NCBI GenBank assembly: GCA_022820125.1
Contig: JAJEGA010000086.1
Span: forward strand, 60,554-124,553
Direction: 5' to 3'
Origin: Anaerolineae bacterium
GTDB lineage: Bacteria > Chloroflexota > Anaerolineae > Aggregatilineales > Phototrophicaceae
DNA length: 64,000 nucleotides
Of the stretch, positions 1 to 9,196 are shown in pieces (position 1 is the stretch's first letter; every line of letters begins with the position of its first letter). Position numbers and translations under genes: made by a program. The notes under the pieces were generated by a model. That model did not search any database, was not told where the DNA came from, and saw only the letters and a list, made by a program, of their open reading frames with translations.

Positions 1-1223
1 CCGGGCCCTACGAGATCCCCAACATCCATGTAGATACCTATGCCGTCTACACCAACAATATCCCGTCGGGGGCTTTTCGCGGCTTTGGCGCGCCACAAGC
101 CCTGTTCGCGGCTGAAGGACAGATGAATCGATTGGCGGCTGCGCTGAATATGGATCCGCTTGAGATCCGCCTGAGGAACAGCATCCGCGAAGGCAGCATC
201 GGCTCGGTGGATACACCTTTTCCCGCTGGCGTCACTATGCCGCAAGTCTTCGAGGCTTGCGGGCGCGAGTCCTGGTGGGCGCTTTCGGGGGGCCGCTGGC
301 GGCTGCATTCGGCGGTCCAGCCGGCCGATCAGAGCAAGCGCCGCGGCCGCGGTATCGCCGGCGGCTTTAAGAATGTTGGCTTCAGCTTCGGCTTTCCCGA
401 GCATTGCTGGGCTGGGCTGGAATTGCAGGGGCGCGCCGACATTGACAAAGTGATTCTCTATCAGGCCGCCGCCGAAGTCGGTCAAGGGGCGCATACCGCG
501 CTATGCCAGATGGCCGCTGACGCCATTGGCGTCCCCTTTGACGCCGTTGAGCTAGTCGCCTCCGATACCGCTACCTCCGGTTCCTCGGGCAGCGCCTCAG
601 CCTCACGCTTGACCTTTATGTCCGGCAACGCCATCCGCGGCGCCGCCGAGATCGCCCGGCGCAATTGGCAAAACGAAGAAAGACCGGCTCGCGGAGAATT
701 CATGTATCGCCCGCCAGCCACCACGCCCTTTGATCCGGAGACCGGCCGCGCCGAGCCAAATTTCGCTTATGGTTACGTGGCGGAAGCGGTTGAGGTGGAG
801 GTGGATATTGAGACCGGTCAGGTGCGACTGCTGGAAGTCGTCTGCGCCAATGATGTGGGCAAGGTCATCAATCCGCAGCAGTTGGAGGGCCAGATCGAAG
901 GCGCCATTGTTCAAGCGCAGGGCTACGCGCTGATGGAGCATTTGCATTCAGACCAGGGCAGAATCCTCAATCCTTATCTCTCGACCTATTTGATTCCGAC
1001 ATCGCTTGATGTGCCGCCAAAGGTCAAGTCCGTCATCCTGGAGCATCCCGATCCGCTTGGTCCTTGGGGCGCGCGCGGCATGGCGGAGATGCCCTTTCTG
1101 CCGCTGGCGCCCGCCATCGCCGCCGCCATTTTCGATGCGACCGGCGTCTGGATCGACTCCCAGCCATTCACGCCGCAGAAAGTGGTCAAGGCGCTGCGCC
1201 AAACAGGAATCGGCGCGATCTAA
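1..1223 (+). CDS. Molybdopterin-binding large subunit of a xanthine dehydrogenase/aldehyde oxidase-type hydroxylase (5' partial)
   Basis: This is the C-terminal part, about 406 residues, of a molybdenum hydroxylase large subunit; the frame is open from base 3 and the N-terminus lies off the left edge. The family oxidises purines, aldehydes or related substrates at a Mo-pterin centre and passes electrons to FeS and FAD subunits. Visible are GAFRGFGAPQ close to the edge (the conserved cofactor-contacting stretch), EVGQGAHT, and GARGMAEMP near the C-terminus, where the family carries its catalytic glutamate. The substrate cannot be told from this fragment. The downstream YqeC-MocA gene on the same strand, after 171 bases, fits a cofactor-maturation partner. 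The call is firm at family level only. Confidence 0.9.
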   Translation, partial: GPYEIPNIHVDTYAVYTNNIPSGAFRGFGAPQALFAAEGQMNRLAAALNMDPLEIRLRNSIREGSIGSVDTPFPAGVTMPQVFEACGRESWWALSGGRWRLHSAVQPADQSKRRGRGIAGGFKNVGFSFGFPEHCWAGLELQGRADIDKVILYQAAAEVGQGAHTALCQMAADAIGVPFDAVELVASDTATSGSSGSASASRLTFMSGNAIRGAAEIARRNWQNEERPARGEFMYRPPATTPFDPETGRAEPNFAYGYVAEAVEVEVDIETGQVRLLEVVCANDVGKVINPQQLEGQIEGAIVQAQGYALMEHLHSDQGRILNPYLSTYLIPTSLDVPPKVKSVILEHPDPLGPWGARGMAEMPFLPLAPAIAAAIFDATGVWIDSQPFTPQKVVKALRQTGIGAI

Positions 1224-1394
1224 TAGCCTCTCGCCGACTGCGACTGCCCATTGCGCACGCCCTGCGCCTTCATCTGCTGGCGCGTCAAGCGCGGTCGCTC
1301 GCATTCGTGTTATGATTAAGGTGATGACGCTGGGGATGATTGGCGGCGCTTGAGCTTATGGCTTCAGTTGCCCGTCGTCAATCGGGATACATCT

Positions 1395-2756
1395 ATGCGA
1401 TTTGAGCGAGCTTTTGATCTGGCGCCGGGCGATGTGGTCGCCTTCATCGGCGCCGGCGGCAAGACATCGCTAATGGTGAGCTTGGGCTACGAATTGGCTG
1501 AAGCCGGCTGGCGCGTCCTTGCGACGACCACGACCAGGCTGGCAACCGACCAATTGGATTTGTTCCCCTGTACGATGGCGGCCGGCGCGGCGCCGCGCGC
1601 GATATCCGAGGCGTTGACGGAGCACCAGTTTGTTCTTTTGCACGAGCAGATCCGCAGCGGCTCGGTCTACGGTCCGCCGCTGGAATGGACCAGGCGCTTG
1701 CTCGACAGCGTCGACTCGGATATTTTGCTGGTCGAAGCCGATGAGGCCGCCGGAATGCCCTTCAAAGCGCCGCTGGCGGATGAACCGCAGGTGCCGCTGG
1801 AAACCTCGGTTGTGATTTCGGTGGCGTCGCTCCGCGCGCTGGGCTTGCCGCTCGATCGCGATCATGTTTACAACCCCGCGGCGATGATCGACCGCTATGG
1901 CTTCGTCGAAAACAGTCCGATTAAATCGCCCTGGCTGGCGCAAGTGCTGCGGGATGAGGCGCTCGGTCTGCGCGGCGTCCCGGCGGCGGCTCGCGTCATC
2001 GTTTTTCTGAATCAAACGCCGAAGCACGGATTCAAGCGTGGGCGCGCCCGCATGATTGCGCGGCTCAGCTTGCAAAGCGAACGGATAAATGCGGTTGCGC
2101 TTGGCTCTGTGCGCGGCGCCGAGCCGGTATTTGAGCTGCAGCGCCGCGTTGGCGCGCTCGTGCTGGCGACGGGCGAATCCCCCTGCAAGGATCGCGACCG
2201 CATGCTTCGGTCATCTGAGCGCGGCCGACAGGCGGTGGCGCAGGTTACCGAGAAAGTCCTGCGTTCGCGCATAGATCATATCCGCTTGGTCACCGGCTAC
2301 CGGCGGGCGGAAGTGCGCGCCGCGACCAGGCATCTCGGCGTGCAGGCCGCGCATGATCGGGCGCATCTATCGGGCGGCGCGGTGAGCGCGCTCAAAGCCG
2401 GGCTGCGCGCCTTGCCGGATCGGCTCTCGGCGGTGCTGGTGGCGCCGGGCGATCAAGCGCGTCTTCAGCCAAAGGTGATTTATCATGTCCTCGCCGCCTA
2501 TGCGCGCGGAGACGGCGACTTTATCATTCCGCGTTTCCGGGGGCGCTCGGGTTACCCGGTCTTGATTGATTCGCGCTATTGGCCCGACTTGCTGAAGTTG
2601 CCCCGGGCTAGCGGTTTCAAAGCGATTGCCCAGCGCTTTCTGGATGAAATCACCTTCCTGGATGTCGACAGCGATAGCATCTTCCACGATCAAAGCCAAG
2701 GGCTGCGGCATCACACGCCACGCCGCGATGCCTGGGTGAGGAATCGGGGCGCTTAA
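1395..2756 (+). CDS. YqeC-like domain fused to a MocA/MobA-like nucleotidyltransferase
   Basis: This 453-residue protein has two parts. Residues 1 to about 230 resemble YqeC (selenium-dependent molybdenum hydroxylase system protein), with a P-loop-like GAGGKTS at 19-25 followed by TTTTR. The last 160 or so residues resemble the NTP-transferase fold of MocA/MobA, with VTGYRRAE, an SGGAVSALKAGL stretch and a conserved VAPGDQ in place of the usual GDMP-type motif. MocA attaches CMP to molybdopterin to make MCD cofactor for xanthine-dehydrogenase-type enzymes; YqeC's reaction is not established. The start is ATG 1395; an upstream in-frame TTG at 1350 is less likely because the YqeC similarity begins at MRFERAF. 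The adjacent hydroxylase gene supports a role in its maturation. Confidence 0.75.
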   Translation: MRFERAFDLAPGDVVAFIGAGGKTSLMVSLGYELAEAGWRVLATTTTRLATDQLDLFPCTMAAGAAPRAISEALTEHQFVLLHEQIRSGSVYGPPLEWTRRLLDSVDSDILLVEADEAAGMPFKAPLADEPQVPLETSVVISVASLRALGLPLDRDHVYNPAAMIDRYGFVENSPIKSPWLAQVLRDEALGLRGVPAAARVIVFLNQTPKHGFKRGRARMIARLSLQSERINAVALGSVRGAEPVFELQRRVGALVLATGESPCKDRDRMLRSSERGRQAVAQVTEKVLRSRIDHIRLVTGYRRAEVRAATRHLGVQAAHDRAHLSGGAVSALKAGLRALPDRLSAVLVAPGDQARLQPKVIYHVLAAYARGDGDFIIPRFRGRSGYPVLIDSRYWPDLLKLPRASGFKAIAQRFLDEITFLDVDSDSIFHDQSQGLRHHTPRRDAWVRNRGA

Positions 2757-2784
2757 CCGCCTTTTTGCTGGATCAACTCGCGGA

Positions 2785-4878
2785 TTATATCCCTTGACCA
2801 ACGCCGCTCGCGCTTAGGTCCACCGGGCGCCGCAAGGTGGCGGGCCGCTTATCTATGTCTCCGGTCGCGTTTGCCCGCATTTCATCAAAGAACTCCATCG
2901 GCGTGATGACGATCAGCACTTCCTGCGCTTGGACGCGATGTTCCGGCGGCGGCGCATAGAGGAACTCGGCGCGATTAGCTTGGCGAATGCCAATGACGCT
3001 GGCGCGATAACGCGCTGTCAAAGCCAGCTCCCGTATCGTCTTGCCAATCCAGGGCGAATCGTCTTCCATATAGAGCTCAGCCGTCTCCAGCCCGGTTATT
3101 TCGTTGTAAAGCACGTGCTGAAGGAACTCGGCGATTTCGGGGCGGGTGGTCGCGAGCAGCACGAACTGGGCGGCAACGTGAAAGGGGCTGACGACGCGGT
3201 CGGCGCCCGAGCGCCTCAGCTTCTCGATCATATCGTCGGTTGTGGCGGTGACCGATATCAGCAGCGACTTGCTGATGGCGCGCGCCGACAGAACCGACAG
3301 AACGGCAGCCGCCCGGTCCTGAATTGAAATCATGATCGCCTGCGCCCGATCGATGCCGGCTTTCTTCAGCGTGTCTTCTTTTGCCGGGTCGCCATGAATC
3401 ACGCGGAAGCCGCGCTGCCGCCAGCGCTCGCTGACCTTCTCATCATGGCTTATCAACACAAATGGACGCGACGGATCGAGAAAACGCACGGCGCCTTGGA
3501 TGATATGGTCGTTCCCGCAGATGACAAAGTGCTTCGCCATCGATTCAATTGCCGCTTCGCTCTCTTCAAGGCTGAAGACTTCCTCCAGGCTTTTGGACCG
3601 GCGCTCTTGCAGCAGCCGCTGGAAACTGGCGTAGCGCATCTCATCGCGGCCCTGCGGGCGGCAGACTTGTTGAATGACCGGAATCATCTGTCCTGGCGCG
3701 ATCGCCAGCAGAATCTCATCCTCCTGCAGGATTCGCCGGCCCTCGGGCGCGTGCAGAAAATCGCCCGAGTCCAGCCGTATGCCCAGGATGCCGGTGTCGT
3801 ATTTCTCGCGCAGTGAGAGATCGTTGATGCGCTGACCGATCCAGGGAGAGTCCTCTCCCAGCTCTAACTGCGTGATCTGATTTTGATGATCCTGATCAAA
3901 AAGAATGCTGCTGAAGAAGTCGTTCACCGCCGGGCGCAAAGTGGCGCTGTTGAGGAATTGCGCCGCCACTTCATAGGGCGCCAGGACAACGTTGGCGCCT
4001 GACTTGATAATTTTGGGTTTGAGCTCCTCTTCGACGGCGGCGGCTGTGATGTAGAGCCGTGGATTTAGATTGCGCGCTGTAAGCACCGTCAGCAGGCTCT
4101 CGGTATCTTGATTGAGCATTACCATCAGCGCCTGCGCCCGAGCGACGCCGGCCGAGAGCAAATCATCATCTTTTGATGGATCGCCATCAATGACAAGAAT
4201 GCCAGCCTCGCGCAAATGCTCGCCGTATTCGGCGTCATCGGTTACGACCACGAGCAGGTCCAGCAAGGTCACATGGTCGATAAAGTAGTAATGGTAGAAA
4301 TCGAAGAGACGGCGAGTCAACCGGCGCAGACCCAGAAAGCGACCGCGCGCAGGCGGACCAAACAAGCGATTCAGGGCGCTTTCCATTGGTCGATAGATGC
4401 GTTCCTGATGCTGGCGCCGGCGGACCTCGACGCCGCGCAACACGTAGCCGATCGTCTTGTCGACCATTTCGCCGGCGCCGCAAATGATGTAATGACGCTG
4501 GAGTTTGCCGATCTTTTGCCGCGTCCTGAAGAGCCGCCGGCGGGTCACCGCTTCGGCGCTGAAGAGCAGGGCGAAGGAGGACGACAGAAAGAAAAGCAAG
4601 GCGCTCATCCCGGCGGCGACCAAGCCAAGCGTGAAGAGCCGACCGAGTTCCGTCTTTGGCGTAAAATCCCCATATCCGATTGTCGTCAGGGTGATGATGG
4701 TCAAATAGATCGCGTCAAAGACGGACATGCCTTCAATAAGAGCGAAGCCGGCGATGCCAATCGGCACGACGATAAATATGAGAACGGCAGCGGCGCGAAA
4801 CTGCCGGGTCACATCATTCAAGAGCGGTATCCCCACTTTGGTGGAAGCGTCTACAGGCCTTATTATATCGGAGAACAT
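2785..4878 (-). CDS. Two-TM potassium channel with two RCK (TrkA-N/TrkA-C) modules
   Basis: This 697-residue membrane protein looks like a K+ channel or K+-gated regulator. Residues about 30-52 and 80-107 are membrane helices flanking a pore loop with the selectivity filter TIGYGD at 66-71. A cytosolic part follows with two nucleotide-binding RCK domains. The first begins near residue 129 (YIICGAGEMVD) and the second in the middle of the protein (HFVICGNDHI). Each is followed by a TrkA-C-like segment containing DSPWIG. Duplicated RCK domains in one chain are known from eukaryotic BK-type and some bacterial channels, but most bacterial 2-TM channels carry one. It converges with the YqeC-MocA gene. 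The start ATG lies inside a perfect 12-bp palindrome. Confidence 0.85.
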   Translation of the reverse strand: MFSDIIRPVDASTKVGIPLLNDVTRQFRAAAVLIFIVVPIGIAGFALIEGMSVFDAIYLTIITLTTIGYGDFTPKTELGRLFTLGLVAAGMSALLFFLSSSFALLFSAEAVTRRRLFRTRQKIGKLQRHYIICGAGEMVDKTIGYVLRGVEVRRRQHQERIYRPMESALNRLFGPPARGRFLGLRRLTRRLFDFYHYYFIDHVTLLDLLVVVTDDAEYGEHLREAGILVIDGDPSKDDDLLSAGVARAQALMVMLNQDTESLLTVLTARNLNPRLYITAAAVEEELKPKIIKSGANVVLAPYEVAAQFLNSATLRPAVNDFFSSILFDQDHQNQITQLELGEDSPWIGQRINDLSLREKYDTGILGIRLDSGDFLHAPEGRRILQEDEILLAIAPGQMIPVIQQVCRPQGRDEMRYASFQRLLQERRSKSLEEVFSLEESEAAIESMAKHFVICGNDHIIQGAVRFLDPSRPFVLISHDEKVSERWRQRGFRVIHGDPAKEDTLKKAGIDRAQAIMISIQDRAAAVLSVLSARAISKSLLISVTATTDDMIEKLRRSGADRVVSPFHVAAQFVLLATTRPEIAEFLQHVLYNEITGLETAELYMEDDSPWIGKTIRELALTARYRASVIGIRQANRAEFLYAPPPEHRVQAQEVLIVITPMEFFDEMRANATGDIDKRPATLRRPVDLSASGVGQGI
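4838..4866 (+). promoter_or_regulatory. Candidate sigma-70-type promoter for punA
   Basis: TTGGTG at 4838-4843 and TATTAT at 4861-4866 are separated by 17 bases. They lie inside the 5' end of the divergently read channel gene, about 130 bases before the punA start. Confidence 0.45.
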
Positions 4879-4996
4879 GTTCTTGTGTTAAGATGACGCA
4901 AACGAGGATGCCTGCGCGCAGGCAGCCAGCGCCTGTTTGGGTGGCGATGCGCTGGCTGGCTTTGAGCATTTACTTGAGACCATCGGGAGCGAGCCA

Positions 4997-5836
4997 ATGT
5001 ACAGTCGCGGGGATTACCAACGCGCGGCCGAGGTCGTTCAGTCGCACAGCGACTTGCGCCCGACAATCGGTCTCATTTTAGGTTCCGGCTTGGGCAAGCT
5101 GGCGGACGCGTTCAACGAGCGCGTTTCTGTTCCCTATGAGCGTATCCCGGGTTGGCCCCTTTCGACTGTCGAAGGGCACCAGGGCCAGTTGGTGATCGGC
5201 GAGTTTGCCGGGCAGATCATCGCCGCCCAACAGGGGCGCGCGCATTTCTACGAAGGTTACTCAATGGCGGAAGTCACCTTTCCCATACGCGTGATGAAGG
5301 CGCTGGGCATTGGCAGCCTGCTTTTGACTAACGCCGCCGGAGGCCTGAACCCGCGCTATCAAGTTGGCGACCTGATGCTGCTTGAGGATCATATCAATCT
5401 GCCCGGCATGGCGGGCGCCAACCCGCTTATGGGACCAAACGACGAAACGCTGGGGCCTCGCTTCCTCGGTATGTCGCAGGCTTATGATCGGCGTCTGCGA
5501 CAGCGCGCCCTGGACGTCGCGCGCGAGCGCGATATTCCGCTGCATAGCGGCGTGTATTTTGGTTTGTCCGGTCCCTTCTTTGAAACGCCGGCGGAGATAA
5601 GGATGATTCGCGCCCTGGGCGGCGACGCGGTCGGCATGTCGACGGTCAACGAAGTGCTGGCGGCGCGCCACGCCGGCATGCGCGTCATGGCTTGTTCGGG
5701 CGTCACCAATCGCGCAATCGATGCGGTAGACACCGAGCTGGAAACCAATCATGAAGAAGTTTTGGAGGCGGGCGAGATCATCGTGCCGCGCCTCACAACG
5801 ATTCTGAAAGGCTTGCTCAGCAATTTCCCAATATGA
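4997..5836 (+). CDS. punA: Purine nucleoside phosphorylase, trimeric (PNP/MTAP) family
   Basis: This 279-residue cytosolic enzyme splits purine nucleosides with phosphate to the free base and (deoxy)ribose-1-phosphate in purine salvage. Seen are ILGSGLGKLAD (phosphate-binding loop, residues 27-37), VEGHQGQLV, the NAAGGLN segment, DHINLPG, YFGLSGPFFETPAEIR and VGMSTVNEV, which together are the signature of the PunA/DeoD-type 2 family. Length is typical. The start at ATG 4997 is chosen over an upstream in-frame TTG (4937) because it follows a GGGAGCGAG ribosome-binding stretch and matches the family N-terminus. It overlaps the next gene by four bases (ATGA), indicating translational coupling. 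A substrate choice between inosine/guanosine and methylthioadenosine is not decided here. Confidence 0.93.
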   Translation: MYSRGDYQRAAEVVQSHSDLRPTIGLILGSGLGKLADAFNERVSVPYERIPGWPLSTVEGHQGQLVIGEFAGQIIAAQQGRAHFYEGYSMAEVTFPIRVMKALGIGSLLLTNAAGGLNPRYQVGDLMLLEDHINLPGMAGANPLMGPNDETLGPRFLGMSQAYDRRLRQRALDVARERDIPLHSGVYFGLSGPFFETPAEIRMIRALGGDAVGMSTVNEVLAARHAGMRVMACSGVTNRAIDAVDTELETNHEEVLEAGEIIVPRLTTILKGLLSNFPI

Positions 5837-6624
5837 CCGCCGTTATCGCGCTAATTGACCAGGTCGCAATCGGCATCTATTTTTTGATCGCCGCCGCCAT
5901 CCTTTTTGCGCTGAGGCGTTACATCATTTATGGGGAAGAATATCGCTCCACCTATTTTGAACTGGAGCGCGACCTATCGCGTTATCGGCGAACGAACGCC
6001 ATAACCGCGATCATCTTTTTGCTGGAAGTGGCGGTAATCGTCGCCGGCGTGCAAGCGGTGGTTGTGCCAGAATTGCTGAAAGATCGGCAGCTGCAGGCGC
6101 TAGTCGCCGGCGCTCGCCTGGATGACGGCGACTTCAGAACACCGGTTCCGGCGCCGCCGGCTTCCGATCTGGGCATTGACCCGGTCGCCTTGCCCCGTTC
6201 CGCCGGGGCGGCCGATCAGATTCAAGCCACACCCGCGCCCACGCCGACCCCGGTCGGCACGATTATCCCCTCCGATCTGTCACAAGGCTGCGACAAGCCA
6301 GAAGCCCAGCTGCATATCCCCGGCAACGGCATGCGCGTGTTTCAGCCAATCCCGGTGATTGGCACTGTATTTGCCGATCAGTTCTCATACGCTTCGATTG
6401 AGATCAGCGGTCCCAGCACGCTTGGCAGCTTTCAAGTGATTGATGAACAGCATGTGGAAGTGAGAGAGCGATCGGAGTTTGGTCAATTCGTGCCGGCGCC
6501 CTACGAAGCGGGTGAATATCAGTTCCGCCTGATGGTCTTTGACATCACCAACGCGCTTAAGGCATCCTGCCTGGTGCATATCTATATCTCTGAGCCGCTG
6601 CCGACCCTGACGCCCGTTCGTTGA
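5833..6624 (+). CDS. Hypothetical membrane-anchored protein coupled to punA
   Basis: The protein has 263 residues and no recognised family. Two hydrophobic segments (about 8-27 and 52-78) flank a charged cytosolic loop. After them comes a Pro/Ala/Thr-rich linker (about 95-150, containing ATPAPTPTP) and a likely external beta-rich domain of about 100 residues with two cysteines, one before and one near the end. The topology suggests an envelope protein with its C-terminal domain outside. It starts within the punA stop codon and must be cotranslated with it, but no functional link to purine salvage is apparent. The C-terminal domain resembles small secreted beta-sandwich domains in general; no assignment is made. 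Confidence 0.7.
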   Translation: MTAVIALIDQVAIGIYFLIAAAILFALRRYIIYGEEYRSTYFELERDLSRYRRTNAITAIIFLLEVAVIVAGVQAVVVPELLKDRQLQALVAGARLDDGDFRTPVPAPPASDLGIDPVALPRSAGAADQIQATPAPTPTPVGTIIPSDLSQGCDKPEAQLHIPGNGMRVFQPIPVIGTVFADQFSYASIEISGPSTLGSFQVIDEQHVEVRERSEFGQFVPAPYEAGEYQFRLMVFDITNALKASCLVHIYISEPLPTLTPVR

Positions 6625-6709
6625 GGGACGTGTGCCTTCAACTGGGCGCGCAGCTCTGTCTCGCTTGGCGCGGCGAATGCGGCTGCTGAGTCGATGTGGA
6701 AACCGCCAT

Positions 6710-7882
6710 TCAGGATTGCAGATCGCGTACTTTGCTGTTGACGCGTCGGCGCCAGCGGCGTGAGCGCGAACGCCATTTGGCGATCCGGTATTGAACATGC
6801 CGGCGCTGGCGGTTGAGCAGCGACCCGTGCTGCTCGCTCGGCTTGGAAATGCCCCAGCGAATGATCATCGAAGCCCAGGTCAAACCGCCGCCGAAGCCCA
6901 CCAGCGCGATGTGATCCTTGTCTTGTATCCGCTTTTGTTCAATCGCCTCGCAAAGGGCAATCGGGATTGAAGCGGCTGATGTGTTCCCGTAGCGTTCGAC
7001 ATTGCTCATGAAGCGGCCGACATCAATGCCGAGCTTGCGTGCGGCTGCCTGCAAGATGCGCAGATTGGCTTGATGCGGTATCACCAGATTGACATTGACC
7101 ACATCGACGCCGGCGAGCTGGCAAGCCTGTTCGACGCTCTCGCTGACGACTCGGGTGGCGAATTTGAAGACCTCGCCGCCAGCCATGGACATTTTGTAGA
7201 GCTTGCTGCCATTGGCGCCGGCGCGTGAATCGTTCGCGTCAATGCTGCCAACGCTGGGTATGGCCAGCAAGTCGCCGCCCGAGCCATCCGACCGCAGCAC
7301 GCTCGACAGCACGCCGCCGGGCGATTCGCTTGCGCGCAAGATGACGGCGCCCGCGCCATCCCCGAACAGGATGCAGGTGCTGCGATCCTGCCAATCCAAT
7401 ATCCGACTCATCGTTTCGGCGCCGATGACCAGGGCGGCGTCTATCGACCCGGCGCGGATTGAATCGGCCGCCATATTCAAGGCGTAGACGAAGCCGGAGC
7501 AAGCCGCGCTCAAATCGAAGGCGCCGGCTTCATGCGCGTTGAGCCAATCCTGAACCAGGCTGGCGGTGCTGGGGAAAATATTCTCCGCCGTGGACGTGGC
7601 GACAACAACAAGGTCGAGGTCGGTCGGCAGGATGTCCGCCACTTCCAGCGCTTGCTGCGCCGCCCGATATGCCAGGGTCGCCGTCGATTCGCCTTCATCA
7701 GCGATGTAGCGCTGCCGGATGCCGGTGCGGGCGAAAATCCAATCATCGTTGGTTTCCACGAAGGCGGATATGTCGTCGTTGGTCATTGCCGTCTTGGGCA
7801 CAGCCATGCCCCAGCCGATGACATGCGCGTACCGCGCAGCCGCATCGGGATTGGCTCTGCCGCTCTTGTCAGACTTTGCCAT
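6710..7882 (-). CDS. fabH: Beta-ketoacyl-ACP synthase III with a basic C-terminal tail
   Basis: This enzyme condenses an acyl-CoA primer with malonyl-ACP to start fatty-acid synthesis. Seen are DDWIFARTGI, the catalytic Cys128 in SAACSGF, the His of IPHQAN and the Asn of YGNTSAAS, completing the Cys-His-Asn triad, and the closing GFGGGLTWAS. The family normally ends near the MIIRW at about residue 343; here about 47 further residues follow, very rich in Arg/Lys/Trp. The start is ATG 7882, which overlaps the fabF stop by 14 bases; an in-frame TTG at 7900 is the alternative. It is second in a fabF-fabH operon. Confidence 0.93.
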   Translation of the reverse strand: MAKSDKSGRANPDAAARYAHVIGWGMAVPKTAMTNDDISAFVETNDDWIFARTGIRQRYIADEGESTATLAYRAAQQALEVADILPTDLDLVVVATSTAENIFPSTASLVQDWLNAHEAGAFDLSAACSGFVYALNMAADSIRAGSIDAALVIGAETMSRILDWQDRSTCILFGDGAGAVILRASESPGGVLSSVLRSDGSGGDLLAIPSVGSIDANDSRAGANGSKLYKMSMAGGEVFKFATRVVSESVEQACQLAGVDVVNVNLVIPHQANLRILQAAARKLGIDVGRFMSNVERYGNTSAASIPIALCEAIEQKRIQDKDHIALVGFGGGLTWASMIIRWGISKPSEQHGSLLNRQRRHVQYRIAKWRSRSRRWRRRVNSKVRDLQS

Positions 7883-9122
7883 TGTTCGGGTATTCGCCAA
7901 ATATCACGACGGCATTGTGCCCGCCAAAACCAAAGGCGTTCGACATGGCATAGCGGACCTCGTGTTGGCAGCCCGCCTTGGGCACATAATTCAAATCGCA
8001 GGTGGGATCCGGCTCGTCCAGGTGGATTGTCGGCGGGATGAAATTCTCGCGGATCGCCATGATTGAAAAAACCGCTTCGATCGCGGCGCCGCCGCCAAGC
8101 AGGTGGCCCGTCATCGACTTCGTCGAGCTTACCGGGATGGTATAGACAGTTTCGCCGAGAGCGCGTTTCAGCGCGTTGGTCTCGGCGGTGTCGTTCAGAG
8201 GCGTGCTGGTGCCATGCGCATTGATATAACTGATATCGGACCCGGTGATCGCCGCGTCTCGCAGCGCTAATTCGACCGCTTTCGCCGCGCCTTCGCCGGT
8301 CTCCATCGGCGCCGTGATGTGGTAAGCGTCGGAGGTATGCCCATAACCCAGCAACTCGGCATAGACCTTCGCCCCGCGCTCAAGCGCGTGATCGAGCGCT
8401 TCCAGCACGAGAACCCCCGCGCCCTCGCCGGGAACGAATCCGTCCCGGTTCAGGTCGAATGGGCGGGAAGCGGTTTCCGGATCGTCGTTTCGGCTGAGGG
8501 CGGTCATATTGTTGAAGCCGGCGACGCAGAGGGGCACGATTGCCGCTTCCGACGCGCCCGCAATCATGGCGGTGGCGTCGCCGCGGCGGATGATGTGCAT
8601 CGCCTCGCCAATCGCATTGTTGCCGGAAGCGCAGGCGGTGACGATACAATGATTCGGTCCGCGGAGATTATAGTTCAACGATACCGCGCCCGAGCAGCTG
8701 TCGCTCAGGATCTTGGGGATGGCCATTGGCTTGATGCCCCGGTGGCCGCGTTTGTCAATGCCCTGCTGCGATTCAACAAAGGAGTTGATGCCGCCCACGC
8801 CGGAGCCAATGATGCAGCCAACCTCATACATATTATCCCGCGTGATCGTTAAACCGCTGTCTTCCATCGCTTGACGGCTGGCTTCCAGGGCGAATTGGGC
8901 GACCCGGTCCATGCGCCGCGCTTCTTTCCGGCCAAATATCGCATCCGGATTGAAGTCTTTGACTTCGCCCGCCAGTTGATTCTGCGTCAGTTGACGGTCG
9001 TAACGCGTGATGAAGCTGATGCCGTTTTTCCCGGCGGCGGTATTTGCCCACGCGTCTGCGACATTGTTGCCCGTCGGGCAGACGATGCCCATTCCGGTGA
9101 TGACGATCCGCTTCTTGTCCAA
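7869..9122 (-). CDS. fabF: Beta-ketoacyl-ACP synthase II
   Basis: This 417-residue condensing enzyme extends acyl-ACP with malonyl-ACP in the cytosolic type II fatty-acid pathway. The N-terminus RIVITGMGIV, Cys164 in TACASG, the His of NAHGTST and the His of TGHLLGGG form the Cys-His-His site of the KAS I/II class, and the terminal NAFGFGGHNA motif is intact. The length matches FabF. The start is TTG 9122, preceded by a GGGAGAG ribosome-binding stretch; the nearby ATG is out of frame. It leads the fabF-fabH operon and is divergent from the SDR gene. No acyl carrier protein gene lies beside it in the window. Confidence 0.95.
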   Translation of the reverse strand: MDKKRIVITGMGIVCPTGNNVADAWANTAAGKNGISFITRYDRQLTQNQLAGEVKDFNPDAIFGRKEARRMDRVAQFALEASRQAMEDSGLTITRDNMYEVGCIIGSGVGGINSFVESQQGIDKRGHRGIKPMAIPKILSDSCSGAVSLNYNLRGPNHCIVTACASGNNAIGEAMHIIRRGDATAMIAGASEAAIVPLCVAGFNNMTALSRNDDPETASRPFDLNRDGFVPGEGAGVLVLEALDHALERGAKVYAELLGYGHTSDAYHITAPMETGEGAAKAVELALRDAAITGSDISYINAHGTSTPLNDTAETNALKRALGETVYTIPVSSTKSMTGHLLGGGAAIEAVFSIMAIRENFIPPTIHLDEPDPTCDLNYVPKAGCQHEVRYAMSNAFGFGGHNAVVIFGEYPNNGKV

Positions 9123-9196
9123 TCCGCTCTCCCATGCTCAGGGCTGGGCAGCACCGCCCACCATACATTGTAACACCCCGGGCGCCTTTCCGTTGC

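Noticed and set aside
4872..4883. AGAACATGTTCT as a LexA box
   Set aside because: The Gram-positive LexA box needs GAAC-N4-GTTC; here the spacer is two bases, so it is kept only as an unexplained palindrome.
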